Assembly (NCBI RefSeq): GCF_032017025.1
Contig: NZ_DALZQO010000001.1
Location: 248,001-312,000, forward strand
Reading direction: 5' to 3'
From: Hydrogenoanaerobacterium sp032017025
Lineage (GTDB): Bacteria; Bacillota; Clostridia; Oscillospirales; Ruminococcaceae
Length of the DNA: 64,000 bases
A model generated the notes under the pieces. The model saw only the letters and a program-made list of their open reading frames with translations. It was not told where the DNA came from and ran no database searches. The position numbers and the translations under genes are program-made. Positions 26,343 to 35,868 of the stretch are shown piece by piece; within the stretch, counting starts at the first letter, position 1; every line of letters starts with the position of its first letter.

Positions 26343-28019
26343 TTACCTTTTGCTGTAGACGCGGCATTCGTATGGACGCAGTGTAATTTGCTGGGTTAAG
26401 CTGCAATCCGAATAATTTGCAATTAAAAGCTGGGAGCTGCCTGCCAGAAAGCCCTGCGGAATGTGGTATGTCACGCCATGGTCTGCAAAACTGCAAATAA
26501 TCAGAAGCGTTTCATCTTGGCTGCTGCGCGTGTAGCAGAACAGTTCCTCATTACTTGGGTCGAGCAGTTCAAAATGCCCGTCAATGATGACCTGATATTC
26601 ACGGCGAAGCCGGATTAGCTTTTGATAGTAACTAAAAACAGAGTTTTCGTCGTTCCTCTGCGCTGCCGCATTGATTTTTGTATAATTGGGGTTGACCGGT
26701 ATCCACGGTGTGCCGGTGGAAAAGCCTGCGTTCGGGCTGTCGTTCCACTGCATAGGGGTACGGGCATGATCGCGGCTGATATGGTTGATATAGCGGAACA
26801 TCTGTTGCGGCGAAACACCCTGTTCCTCCACCATCTGGCGGTAACCGTTGAACACCTCCACATCACGGCAATCGTCCAGAGTTTCAAAACGGGTATTGGT
26901 CATCCCCAACTCTTCACCCTGATAAATATAGGGGGTTCCCTGCTGAAAGTGCAGGCAGGTCGCCAGCATCTTTGCGCTCTCTAACCAGTATTTTTTGTCG
27001 TTGCCGTAACGCGACACCGAACGGGGCTGGTCGTGGTTTTCCCAGTAAAGGCTATTCCATGCAACACCCTCCAGCTCGGTCTGCCATTTGTTAAACACTG
27101 CTTTTAGGTCACTGAGGCGGTAGCGGTTATCATGCCAGCGCCCGCCGCCAACAGCCTCCAGCCCCACATGCTCAAAGTGAAACACCATGCTCAGCTCGCT
27201 GCCATCCAAATTAGCGTAGCGTCTGGCATCTTCCGGGGTTACCCGGGCGGTTTCACCAATAGTGATGAGATCACGTCCGGCCAGCGTACGGCGGTTCATC
27301 TCCTGCAAATATTTGTGGACACGGGGGCCCTGAGCAGACGCATCTACTCCGCCTGCGTACAGCTCCCCCTCCCGGATGACTCCATCAGGCAGGCCATCGG
27401 GTTTAGAGATATTGCTGATCACGTCCATGCGAAATCCATCAATGCCTTTATCCAGCCACCATGTCATCAGCGCGTAAACTTCTTCACGCATAGCAGGGTT
27501 ATCCCAGTTTAAATCCGGCTGCTTTTTAGTAAACAGGTGCAAGTAATACATTTCTGTGGCTGCATCGTACTCCCAAGCAGAGCCCGAAAATTCGCTGCCC
27601 CAATTATTCGGCGGCGCCCCGTCTTTGCCTTCGCGCCAAATATAATAGTCGCGGTAAGGGTTGTCTTTGGATTTACGGCTTTCCGCAAACCACGGGTGTT
27701 CGTCCGAGGTGTGGTTGACTACGAGATCAAGCACAATTTTCAGCCCCCGCTCATGTGCCTTTGCAAGCAACAGGTCGAAGTCCTCCATTGTGCCGAACTC
27801 AGGCATAATCGCGCGGTAATCGCTGATGTCATACCCGTTATCATCATTCGGAGACTGAAAAATCGGCGAGATCCAAACCATATCCACACCCAGCTCTGTG
27901 AGATAATCCAGCTTTTGTGTGATTCCCGCAAGATCCCCTATGCCATCACCGTCAGAATCCATAAAACTGCGGGGGTAAATCTGGTAAACCACACTGCTTT
28001 TCCACCACTGTTGCTTCAT
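26343..28019 (-). CDS. GH13 alpha-glucosidase (oligo-1,6-glucosidase type)
   Basis: A 558-residue cytosolic glycoside hydrolase of family 13. Motifs follow the canonical order: DLVVNHTSDEH (region I), GFRMDVIS with the nucleophile Asp (region II, about 198), TIGETA with the acid/base Glu (region III, about 255) and ENHDQPR (region IV, about 326). The QPDLNW stretch is typical of the oligo-1,6-glucosidase/trehalose-6-P hydrolase branch. It releases glucose from alpha-linked di- and oligosaccharides. Its ATG overlaps the stop of the preceding pgmB by 4 bp. Exact linkage preference is not readable. Confidence 0.92.
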   Translation of the reverse strand: MKQQWWKSSVVYQIYPRSFMDSDGDGIGDLAGITQKLDYLTELGVDMVWISPIFQSPNDDNGYDISDYRAIMPEFGTMEDFDLLLAKAHERGLKIVLDLVVNHTSDEHPWFAESRKSKDNPYRDYYIWREGKDGAPPNNWGSEFSGSAWEYDAATEMYYLHLFTKKQPDLNWDNPAMREEVYALMTWWLDKGIDGFRMDVISNISKPDGLPDGVIREGELYAGGVDASAQGPRVHKYLQEMNRRTLAGRDLITIGETARVTPEDARRYANLDGSELSMVFHFEHVGLEAVGGGRWHDNRYRLSDLKAVFNKWQTELEGVAWNSLYWENHDQPRSVSRYGNDKKYWLESAKMLATCLHFQQGTPYIYQGEELGMTNTRFETLDDCRDVEVFNGYRQMVEEQGVSPQQMFRYINHISRDHARTPMQWNDSPNAGFSTGTPWIPVNPNYTKINAAAQRNDENSVFSYYQKLIRLRREYQVIIDGHFELLDPSNEELFCYTRSSQDETLLIICSFADHGVTYHIPQGFLAGSSQLLIANYSDCSLTQQITLRPYECRVYSKR

Positions 28020-28669
28020 TCCAAATCATCTCCGTTCACAATTGATATAAGCTGCGCAAAGGACGTGAGTGGATAAGTAACGGGCGCGTAGTCGTATGCA
28101 AATCCGACACCTGCACAATCAAACCCGCCTCTCATCGCGGCATCCACACCCGAGGGAGCGTCCTCTACCACAAGGCAGCTGCGCGGGGGAAGCCCCAATG
28201 CCGCCGCCGCTTTCAAGAACACTTCGGGGTTGGGCTTAGAACAGGCTATGCTGTTGCCGTCACATACTGCATCAAAAAAACTCTCAAGGCCAATCTGTTG
28301 TAAAATCAGACCCGCATTTTTACTGGAAGAGCCGATGGCGAGCAAAGCCCCAGCCGCCCGAAGATGCTCTAGCGTTTGGCATATCTCATCGGTGAGGTCG
28401 GCGGTGGTCATCTGCATCAGATACTTCTGGTAGTACCCATTTTTTTGCCCGGCAAGTTGTTCCTTTTGTTCCTGCGAGAAGTGCTGCGCACTGCACTCCA
28501 GTATGATCTCTAAGCTTTCCATGCGGCTCACCCCGCGCAGGCGGTTGTTAATCTCTCTATCAAACGGGATGTCGTTTTCATCCGCAATCTGCTTCCACGC
28601 CAAATAATGATATTCATCTGTAGAGCAGATGACACCGTCGAGGTCAAATATCACAGCCCTGTAATTCAT
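28016..28669 (-). CDS. pgmB: Beta-phosphoglucomutase
   Basis: A 217-residue HAD-superfamily enzyme converting beta-glucose-1-phosphate to glucose-6-phosphate. N-terminal FDLDGVI holds the nucleophile and general-acid Asps; STDEYHYLAWK and RLRGVSR are the beta-PGM-specific cap motifs; VEDAPSGVDAA completes the metal site. It is coupled to the GH65 phosphorylase gene upstream and the GH13 gene downstream by 4-bp overlaps on each side, matching its job of consuming the phosphorylase product. Confidence 0.95.
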   Translation of the reverse strand: MNYRAVIFDLDGVICSTDEYHYLAWKQIADENDIPFDREINNRLRGVSRMESLEIILECSAQHFSQEQKEQLAGQKNGYYQKYLMQMTTADLTDEICQTLEHLRAAGALLAIGSSSKNAGLILQQIGLESFFDAVCDGNSIACSKPNPEVFLKAAAALGLPPRSCLVVEDAPSGVDAAMRGGFDCAGVGFAYDYAPVTYPLTSFAQLISIVNGDDLE

Positions 28670-30933
28670 ACGCTTACCTCCCGGAAGCTAAGAGAATCCT
28701 CCAGCAGGTATTCCCTCTCCTCGACAAACAGCCTTACAGGGGGGCCTTGCAGTAGTTTAATTGCAGATCCGCAGCGTTTTACCTCCACCTGCAATAGGCT
28801 TTTTCGATAACGCAAACGGAACCGATAGCCTTCCCACTCATCGGGCAGGGCAAAGGAAAAATGCATACCGTCCGCTCGGCACCGCAGCCCTGCAAACCCC
28901 GCCACAATGGCAAGATACGAGCCGCCCATATTTGCGGTATGGATGCCGTCTTTTGTGTTGCCGTGAGCGTTTTCAAGGTCGGTACAGGCGGTATTCAAAA
29001 AGTATTGATATGCCTTTGCCGCCTCGCCCAGCCGCGCGCTGACAATTCCGAAAATACAGGTGGAAAGTGAAGAATCATGCGTGGTTATTTTTTCATAGTA
29101 ATGCAGGCTGTTGCGAATGGTACTTTCTGCAATTCCTTCGTCGTACAGGCAATGGGCAAGAACCGTATCTGCCTGCTTGCATACCTGATGCCGATAAAGT
29201 GCCAACGGGTGATAATGCAGCAGCAGCGGATAATCTTCCGGCGGGGTATTTGCGAAGTCCCACACCGCTTTGTTCATAAAGCTGTCATCCTGCGGGTTAA
29301 TATCCAGCTGCTCGTCGTAGGGCAAATACATTGCAGCGGCAGCGCGTTCAAACTCAGCTGCCTCTTCCGCGGAAAGTCCGATTTTCTCTGCCGCCTGCAA
29401 ACTGTTTGCGGCCTGTAAGGCATGGTAAATTTCTGCCGCGCCACACAGGTTCTGCTGCGCTGAGCGGTTGGTAAAATAGTTGTTATTGACGATACAGGTG
29501 TACTCATCGGGCCCCGTAACGGCATCGATACAGAACATACCTCTGCTGTTGTAGTGCCCCGCATCCAGCCACAGCCTTGCGGCCTCAAACAGCACCTCCG
29601 CCCCTTTTTCCGCCATATAGCCCAAATCATCGGTTGCATAATAATACTGTAAGAAAGAGTGTGCTACATCACCGTTGATGTGATACTGTGCGGAACCGGA
29701 CGGAAAATAGCTGGAGCACTCACTGCCCGTAATGGTGCGCCAAGGGTAAAGTGCCCCGCGGCGGTGCCCCATAATGCGTGCATGGACGCGTGCGCTATCC
29801 AAAATGCCATAGCGGAAATCCAGCAACCGCTTTGCCATTTCCGGCTGCGTCATCAAAAAGAACGGGAACATATAGATTTCGGTATCCCAAAAATAATGCC
29901 CCTCATAGCCCTCGCCGGATAACCCCTTTGCCGCAATGTTGCTCACAGAATCGCAGCCTGCGCTTTGCAGCAGCCCATACAGGTTAAAATCGAGTGCCTG
30001 CTGTACGATTGCGTCTCCGTCTATTTCTACCCGAGATTGTTTCCAAAATTGGTTGAGGTATTGCTCCTGCCGGAGGTAGAGGGCATCCAGCCCCTGTGCC
30101 CTCACCTGCGCAAGGATATTCAGCGCCGCCTGCACAGGGTACTCCTGCCTGCGAGAGTCGCAAAGCACACAGTACTTATGCAGGGCTACGCTTTCGCCCC
30201 CTTGCAGCCGGGTTTGAATGGTGGTGGTAATTTTTTTACCTTCTGCCCTGCTTTGTATCTGAGCAGGGCGCGTCAGCTCATGGGCAGTGCAGACCGCCAT
30301 AGTAAGTCCTGAAGCAGCTGTACGGCACTTCATCACCCCAATATCTTCGTCTGCTTGCACCGAAGCGGGTGTGATATTCCAAACACTTTCCGACGCTACC
30401 CGCGGGTCAGACGGGTCGCTGAAGTTGCGCACATCGCCGTCAACTGTGCTGGTGAACCGTACCTCTCCGTCATAATTAACACTGGTTATACGGTAGTCGA
30501 TGCAAAACAGCTCCCGTACAGCGAAGGATGCCATGCGCGTAATTTTAATGTTAAGCTCTGCACCCTTTGGGCTGCGCCATTCGATGCTTCTTACGCTCAC
30601 TCCGCGGCTCATATCCAGACAGCGCTGATAGGAAAGTAGCTCCCCCTCAAACAGTGAGAACTCCTCCTCCCCCACCAACAGTCGAATGGTCTGCACATCG
30701 GGCAGATTGATCATTCGCTGGGCAGAGTTTGGAAAGCCGTGGAGTGCCTCGGGGTATTTCAGCTCTACCGTATCGTAAAAACCGTTGATATAGCAGCCAC
30801 GTATGGAGAGCATATCGGAGGGGTATCCCTCCTCAAAGTTGCCCCTCACCCCAAGGTACCCGTTCGCTGTATGAAACAGCGACTCCTCGCAGAGTAGATT
30901 GTTTTTATCGAAATAATCTCTTATCAGTTTCAT
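28666..30933 (-). CDS. GH65 disaccharide phosphorylase (maltose/kojibiose/trehalose type)
   Basis: A 755-residue inverting phosphorylase of family GH65. It splits an alpha-linked glucose disaccharide with phosphate to glucose and beta-glucose-1-phosphate. The catalytic acid Glu is in TGPDEYTCIVNNNYFTN (about 485); YEGHYFWDTEIYMFPF and KDGIHTANMGG are family hallmarks. Length is standard. The substrate (maltose, kojibiose, nigerose or trehalose) is not decided by these motifs. Beta-PGM next door confirms a beta-glucose-1-phosphate product. Confidence 0.93.
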   Translation of the reverse strand: MKLIRDYFDKNNLLCEESLFHTANGYLGVRGNFEEGYPSDMLSIRGCYINGFYDTVELKYPEALHGFPNSAQRMINLPDVQTIRLLVGEEEFSLFEGELLSYQRCLDMSRGVSVRSIEWRSPKGAELNIKITRMASFAVRELFCIDYRITSVNYDGEVRFTSTVDGDVRNFSDPSDPRVASESVWNITPASVQADEDIGVMKCRTAASGLTMAVCTAHELTRPAQIQSRAEGKKITTTIQTRLQGGESVALHKYCVLCDSRRQEYPVQAALNILAQVRAQGLDALYLRQEQYLNQFWKQSRVEIDGDAIVQQALDFNLYGLLQSAGCDSVSNIAAKGLSGEGYEGHYFWDTEIYMFPFFLMTQPEMAKRLLDFRYGILDSARVHARIMGHRRGALYPWRTITGSECSSYFPSGSAQYHINGDVAHSFLQYYYATDDLGYMAEKGAEVLFEAARLWLDAGHYNSRGMFCIDAVTGPDEYTCIVNNNYFTNRSAQQNLCGAAEIYHALQAANSLQAAEKIGLSAEEAAEFERAAAAMYLPYDEQLDINPQDDSFMNKAVWDFANTPPEDYPLLLHYHPLALYRHQVCKQADTVLAHCLYDEGIAESTIRNSLHYYEKITTHDSSLSTCIFGIVSARLGEAAKAYQYFLNTACTDLENAHGNTKDGIHTANMGGSYLAIVAGFAGLRCRADGMHFSFALPDEWEGYRFRLRYRKSLLQVEVKRCGSAIKLLQGPPVRLFVEEREYLLEDSLSFREVSV

Positions 30934-30951
30934 TCTTTTGTTCCGCCTTTG

Positions 30952-31782
30952 CTATTCTTTCACAGCGCCATTGACAATACCGGACACGATCTGCTTTTGG
31001 AAGATTAATACTATGATGAGGGTGGGGATCACTACAGTGATTGTAGCAGCGGTAATTTCGCCCCAGAGGATGCTGAACTGTGTCCGCAGCGCGTTAATCG
31101 CGACGGGAACGGTCTGATACATTTTATCGGAATTCAAGGTATAGGTCAGCAGGTATTCGTTCCATGCTGCAATAAATGTCATAATAGCGGTGGTAAACAC
31201 ACCGGGCGCTGCCACCGGAAACACTACCTTCCATAAAATACGCCAAGGGGAGCAGCCGTCAATCTGCGCCGCTTCCTCGATAGCAAGGGGAATTTTTTTA
31301 AAATGGGTTACCATAATCCACACCGCACTGGGCAGGGTGATCGTAGAGTAGGCAAGCGTCACCCAATAGCTGTTGAGCAAATTGATGCTGTAGAACATGT
31401 TAAAAACAGGCCCTACAATAATCATTTGCGGAAACATGGATACGCTTAGAATCAACCCCATCAGCAGGGTTTTACCGCGAAAACGAAAGCGCGCAATGAT
31501 ATACGCGGACATAGAAGCCACGATTACCACATACACCGTGGTAAGAATGGAAACAATAAAGCTGTTTTTCACCGCATTCAGAATACCTTTTTCCACAATC
31601 ACCGTTATGTAGTTATGCAGTGTGGGGTTCTGGGGGATGATGCGAAAAGCGGTATCACCGAAAATCTCTGAACCGGGCTTAAACGAGGTAATTAAAATCC
31701 AAAAAAAGGGGAAGATGCTGATGAGCAGAAAACCGCCCACCACAGCCCAGGAAACAACGGTTGCAGCAGATAATTTTTTCAT
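30952..31782 (-). CDS. Sugar ABC importer permease 2 (MalG type)
   Basis: A 276-residue inner-membrane permease of the carbohydrate CUT1 class, with six helices and the EAA loop seen as EEAAQIDGCSPWRILWKVVFPVAAPG (first half of the loop, about 185). The start ATG at 31782 follows AGGAGG; 26 extra codons upstream lack a ribosome site. It lies 11 bp after permease 1. No ATPase gene is in the operon, so a shared MsmX-like ATPase elsewhere is probably used. Confidence 0.92.
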   Translation of the reverse strand: MKKLSAATVVSWAVVGGFLLISIFPFFWILITSFKPGSEIFGDTAFRIIPQNPTLHNYITVIVEKGILNAVKNSFIVSILTTVYVVIVASMSAYIIARFRFRGKTLLMGLILSVSMFPQMIIVGPVFNMFYSINLLNSYWVTLAYSTITLPSAVWIMVTHFKKIPLAIEEAAQIDGCSPWRILWKVVFPVAAPGVFTTAIMTFIAAWNEYLLTYTLNSDKMYQTVPVAINALRTQFSILWGEITAATITVVIPTLIIVLIFQKQIVSGIVNGAVKE

Positions 31783-31793
31783 AACAGCACCTC

Positions 31794-33026
31794 CTAATCC
31801 TCTTTTATAACTTCTGCGCCCAGCACCTTGACGAACAGCACGGCAATTGCCGCCACGCAAAGGAACATAGCGACCACAATCACCGCTCCGTAGCCATAGT
31901 TGCTCTGGCTGATCATTGCCTTGTATGCATAGACTGAAAGCGTTTCTGTTGCGCCGCCCGGCCCTCCCCCGGTGAGTATAGCAATTAGGTCGTACACGCG
32001 GAAAGCGTCCAGTGTGCGGAACAGCAGCGCTACAAGAATGGAGGACTTCATCATAGGCAGAGTGATCGTGAAAAAAGTATGTACTTTGCCCGAGCCGTCA
32101 ATCGCGGCACTTTCATAAAGCCCCCGGTCAATCATCTGCAGGCCTGCTAAAAGCAGCAACGCCATATATGGGGTGGTTTTCCAGATATCTGCAATGATGG
32201 CTGCCGTCATCGCTCCGCCTGCCGAAAGCAGCATCTGCTCAGGGGCGCCGATGAGACCAATCTTATAAAACAGCTGTGCAACCACGCCGCTGCTGCCGTC
32301 GTACAGGTAGCTCCAAATCAAGGCAGAAACCGCCGTAGGAATTGCCCATGGAATGAGCGCCGTAGTGCGCACCAGGCCGATTCCCCGAATAGCCTTATTC
32401 ATAATGAGCGCGAGCGCCATTCCCAACACCAACTCAACGGTTACCGATACAACAGTGAAAAGCATGGTGTTACCCAATGCGGTAAAAAAGCGGTGATCAC
32501 CCAGCAGCTTTTGATAACCGTTCATGCCGATAAAATTTGGCTGAACAAAGCAGGTCTCCATCTCATCTAAAATGGTAAATACCTTTTCTTGGTTGTAAAA
32601 AACAGTATTGGGGTAACGGTTGTAAACCGTTTGCAGCTTTGAACCGATCCGGTCGATAAAATCAGAAAGCTCTTGTGCTTGTTTGGCAGAAACTTTTTGC
32701 GCGCCGGATGCATCCTTTAAGGGTTCTAGCTGCGTCATAACGGCAGAAATCTCTGCGGAAACAGCATTGAACTCTGCTGCATCTTCCTGTTTTACCAGAG
32801 TAATATCATCCAGCAAAAAGTAATTGATATAATCACAATCCTCGTAAAACAGCCCCGCATTGAAGCTGCTGTGCAAAAACAGCTTGTTGTACTGCTGGTC
32901 GTTTGTGCGGTAATCAAAGAGTGTGTATAAAAAAGAACTGAAGATGGGATACAGCGAAAACACAGCGATCAAAATCAGCAAGGGCAGAATAAACAAGAAT
33001 TGCTTTAGTGTCATATTTTTTTTCAT
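31794..33026 (-). CDS. Sugar ABC importer permease 1 (MalF type) with large extracellular insert
   Basis: A 410-residue CUT1 permease. After the first helix (about 10-30) comes an unusually long hydrophilic segment (about 35-165) before the remaining helices, comparable in place to the MalF P2 loop but different in sequence. The EAA loop reads YESAAIDGSGKVHTFFTITLP. AAIDG and the C-terminal helices are clear. It pairs with the 31782 permease and the binding lipoprotein. Confidence 0.9.
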   Translation of the reverse strand: MKKNMTLKQFLFILPLLILIAVFSLYPIFSSFLYTLFDYRTNDQQYNKLFLHSSFNAGLFYEDCDYINYFLLDDITLVKQEDAAEFNAVSAEISAVMTQLEPLKDASGAQKVSAKQAQELSDFIDRIGSKLQTVYNRYPNTVFYNQEKVFTILDEMETCFVQPNFIGMNGYQKLLGDHRFFTALGNTMLFTVVSVTVELVLGMALALIMNKAIRGIGLVRTTALIPWAIPTAVSALIWSYLYDGSSGVVAQLFYKIGLIGAPEQMLLSAGGAMTAAIIADIWKTTPYMALLLLAGLQMIDRGLYESAAIDGSGKVHTFFTITLPMMKSSILVALLFRTLDAFRVYDLIAILTGGGPGGATETLSVYAYKAMISQSNYGYGAVIVVAMFLCVAAIAVLFVKVLGAEVIKED

Positions 33027-33071
33027 GATACTCCCCCTCTCGTATAAACATACCGTGATACAATTGAAAGG

Positions 33072-33111
33072 AAAAGAGCAACCCTTCCCTTTGCTGCCGG
33101 GTTGCTCTTTT
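33072..33111 (-). terminator. Hairpin between binding-protein and permease genes
   Basis: A 13-bp perfect stem (33072-33084 with 33099-33111), 14-nt loop; TTTT then CC on the minus strand. Probably partial termination that keeps the binding protein in excess. Confidence 0.7.
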
Positions 33112-33118
33112 GACTCAA

Positions 33119-34384
33119 TTATTGCTCTTTCATTGCTTGTTCAATTGCCGCAGCCGTAGTATCAAGGTCTTGCGAGCCGGACAGATACTTGTGGATGTTT
33201 TGCTGCAGCGTATCGGAAAGCTTAGCGTATTCTGCAGAAATGGGGCGGGCAATGGTGGTTGCTAAAGCCTTTTGGAAGCCGGGCAGGCTGAGCATTTCGT
33301 TGGATGCGAGTACTTCGGCATCTTCCAGCGCCGCGTTCCAACCGGGGAGATAACCGCCCTTGGTGCTCATGATTTTTTGCCCGTCCATGGTGGCAATAAA
33401 CTTCATCAGTTCCCATGCGCCTTCTTTGTTGGCACTGTTCTTATTCATTGCCAGCAGCCAGCCGCCAACGCTTCCGCCGCCCGGCAGCGGAGCAATGCTT
33501 ACCTGCTCGGTTTTAATGGTTCCCTCGCTCTTGATTGCACCCCACTGGTACGGCCAGTTGCGGGCAAACACACTGTCACCTTTGATAAAGCTGTTGGCGG
33601 TTTCGCCCTCGGTGTAGTTAAGAATATTCTCGGGTGTCGCCTTGGAATCGGTAGCTTTCTTCATAGCGGCAAGCCCGCCTTTCAGGTCTCTCCAATTGCC
33701 GGTAAACTCGTTGGCATTGCAGATAAGCCCCTCGTACAGGCTAGACTGATAGACGAAACCGGTTTTGGTGCCGCCCTGCCCTGCATAGGTTTCTGCCATG
33801 GCAATCAGGTCGTCATAGGTATAGTTGCCGCTCTCAAGTTTTGCTGCATCTTCGGCAGAGACGATATCTTTGCGGAAATAGAGGATGCCCAGATCTGGGA
33901 AGAAGGGCAGTACATACTGCTTGGCGCTTTTGCTGCCCGAAGCCATAGAGCCTGCGTTAAATTGGCTGACACTCAGTTTAGAATCTTTCATGTAAGAATC
34001 GATCGGCTCAATATAGCCCGCTGCGGCAAATTCGCCCGCCCACACCACGTCGAGGGAAAGAACATCGTAATCCGACGAGCCCGCCTTAAGTGAGGTGATA
34101 AGCTGCTCGCGCATTGCACCGGAATCGTTGGTCATATCCACCCACTCAGCGGTATATTTCTCTTGAGAGGCGTTGAACGCATCGATGGCTGTTTTGGTAG
34201 CCGGGGTGCTGTCGCCCTGTGCTGCAAACTTAATGACTGTCCGCTCTGCCGGGACAGGCGTTGCCGGGGCAGATTCGCTGGGGGAAGCGGATGCTGATTC
34301 CTGCGGAGCGGGTGCCTGTGTGCCGCAGGCTGCCATGGTTAGAACCATTGTAAAAGACAACAAGACTGCAAAAAACTTTTTCAT
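33119..34384 (-). CDS. Sugar-binding lipoprotein (family 1 solute-binding protein)
   Basis: A 421-residue exported lipoprotein with lipobox TMAAC (Cys about 20) and a Pro/Ala/Ser linker. The mature part is a family-1 binding protein; SDYDVLSLDVVWAGEFAAAGYIEP and FARNWPYQW are typical maltose/trehalose-binding stretches. It captures an oligosaccharide at the surface for the two permeases. The gene starts the operon, follows AAAGGAGG, and is divergent from an AraC-type regulator. Confidence 0.93.
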   Translation of the reverse strand: MKKFFAVLLSFTMVLTMAACGTQAPAPQESASASPSESAPATPVPAERTVIKFAAQGDSTPATKTAIDAFNASQEKYTAEWVDMTNDSGAMREQLITSLKAGSSDYDVLSLDVVWAGEFAAAGYIEPIDSYMKDSKLSVSQFNAGSMASGSKSAKQYVLPFFPDLGILYFRKDIVSAEDAAKLESGNYTYDDLIAMAETYAGQGGTKTGFVYQSSLYEGLICNANEFTGNWRDLKGGLAAMKKATDSKATPENILNYTEGETANSFIKGDSVFARNWPYQWGAIKSEGTIKTEQVSIAPLPGGGSVGGWLLAMNKNSANKEGAWELMKFIATMDGQKIMSTKGGYLPGWNAALEDAEVLASNEMLSLPGFQKALATTIARPISAEYAKLSDTLQQNIHKYLSGSQDLDTTAAAIEQAMKEQ

Positions 34385-34466
34385 CTTTTTTCCTCCTTTA
34401 ATTATGCGGTTTATGTTTTAGTAAATGGCTTTGTTCATTGGCTCAATCATATCATGTCTATTCCAT

Positions 34467-34497
34467 TTGATATATCATAATTCTCATGTTTATGATA
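34467..34497 (+). promoter_or_regulatory. Putative regulator promoter with inverted-repeat operator
   Basis: TTGATA (34467-34472), 18-nt spacer and TATGAT (34491-34496) face the AraC-type gene. Overlapping them is an inverted repeat TATCATAA (34473-34480) N9 TTATGATA (34490-34497). The same intergenic region serves the divergent sugar operon, so the repeat is a plausible operator. Confidence 0.45.
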
Positions 34498-34546
34498 TAA
34501 TTTCAACATAGATAATGCAAAATTTTAAACATAAGGTGATCTATTT

Positions 34547-35750
34547 ATGCAGTTCGACACATATGACCTGCCTAAGATGCTGCATTATGCGCTGCGCTTG
34601 CCGGTTGCGCTCTACCAGGGAAAGCTGCTGCTTCAGAATTTTCCATCAAAAATTTCGTCGGTAGTGGGCCTGCTTCAAAACGGAGACCCTTTAGATGGGC
34701 TTGCCTATGGCAAGGGGCAGCCCTATACCGCACAGTACCTTTCTAACNNNNNNNNNNAACATTTACCATGAGCGATTTATTTACTTTGAGCTGTCCGAAG
34801 TGAATTCCCTGCTGATCGGTCCGTTTTTGATAGAGCCTATACGGGAAGGTGAGGTTTCCAACATCATCCGGGCCGAAAACCTCCCAATCAAGCGCAAATC
34901 CAGCCTGATGGAGCACTACCGTAAACTGGAGGTACTTGGGGAAAACCATTATTTTTACCTGGGTAAGTTGCTAGATGGCATATTTGGGCAAGGGTTCAGC
35001 TCATGGAGAGCTCCTCCGGCTCATGAGATGCCCGAATCGCTGCCCAAAGACTTTTTCGTAGAAACCTACGAAAACCGAATCAATATGTTCCATCACCCGC
35101 CTTATTTTTTAGAGCAGGAAATCGCCCGCCTGATCACTGCGGGCGATAAGACCAACGCCATGGTAATCCTCTCACAAATTAATACACTGCATCGGGCAGT
35201 TTTAGCTAAAGATCCGGTTCGATCTCTGCGCAATTCCCTCATTTGCAGCTGCACCTTTTTTACCCGCGCCGCAATAGCCGGCGGTGCAACTCCGGACGAA
35301 GCCTTTACCCTCAGCGATACCTACATCATGGAAATTGAAGCCACACAGTCTCTTATGGCGTTGGATGAGCTGGAACGCAGAATGGTGATTGGGTTTACCG
35401 ATTTGGTGCGAAGTATTAACGAAATGCGCTATTCCAAGCTCATTCGTCAGGTGGTTGAGTACATCAACAATCATCTCACCGAAAAGATAACACTGGAAGA
35501 GCTGGCAGGAACCGTATTTGTCCATCCGAATTATCTCTCCTCTCTATTTAAGCGTGAAACCGGCAATTCAGTCTCGCAATACATACTGTTGAGGAGGATT
35601 GAGGAATCGAAGTATTTTATCCGTTACAGCAGCAATACTCTTTCCGATATCGCAAGCTTTTATCAGTTCTGTTCACAAAGCCATTTTACGCGCATTTTTA
35701 AACAGTATACCGGTATTACTCCTTATCAATTTCGGAACCAGCAGGCATAA
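34547..35750 (+). CDS. AraC-type transcription regulator, interrupted by an assembly gap
   Basis: The gene starts at ATG 34547 (AAGGTGATC upstream) in one frame and continues after ten N bases (34748-34757) in another frame. The gap length is therefore a placeholder and the frame change is not evidence of mutation. The N-terminal part precedes a long unassigned sensor region. The C-terminal 100 residues hold two helix-turn-helix units: LEELAGTVFVHPNYLSSLFK and LSDIASFYQFCSQSHFTRIFKQYTG, the AraC signature. It probably activates the divergent disaccharide operon on sensing the sugar. Confidence 0.88.
34748..34757. other. Assembly gap (10 N)
   Basis: Ten unresolved bases inside the AraC-type gene. 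The frames on the two sides differ, so the true length is not ten, or not known. Confidence 0.98.
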
Positions 35751-35802
35751 TACACTGCTGTAACATACCTAAAACAGCGAAAAACTTAATGGCCATTTAA
35801 AA

Positions 35803-35852
35803 CATATAAAAAGACGATTGGCACTCATAAGCGTCAATCGTCTTTTTATATG
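35803..35852. terminator. Bidirectional terminator between convergent genes
   Basis: An 18-bp perfect stem (35803-35820 with 35835-35852) with T-runs in both directions, between the AraC-type gene and the convergent TIM-barrel gene. Confidence 0.88.
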
Positions 35853-35868
35853 TTTTGCTTTGTAATTG

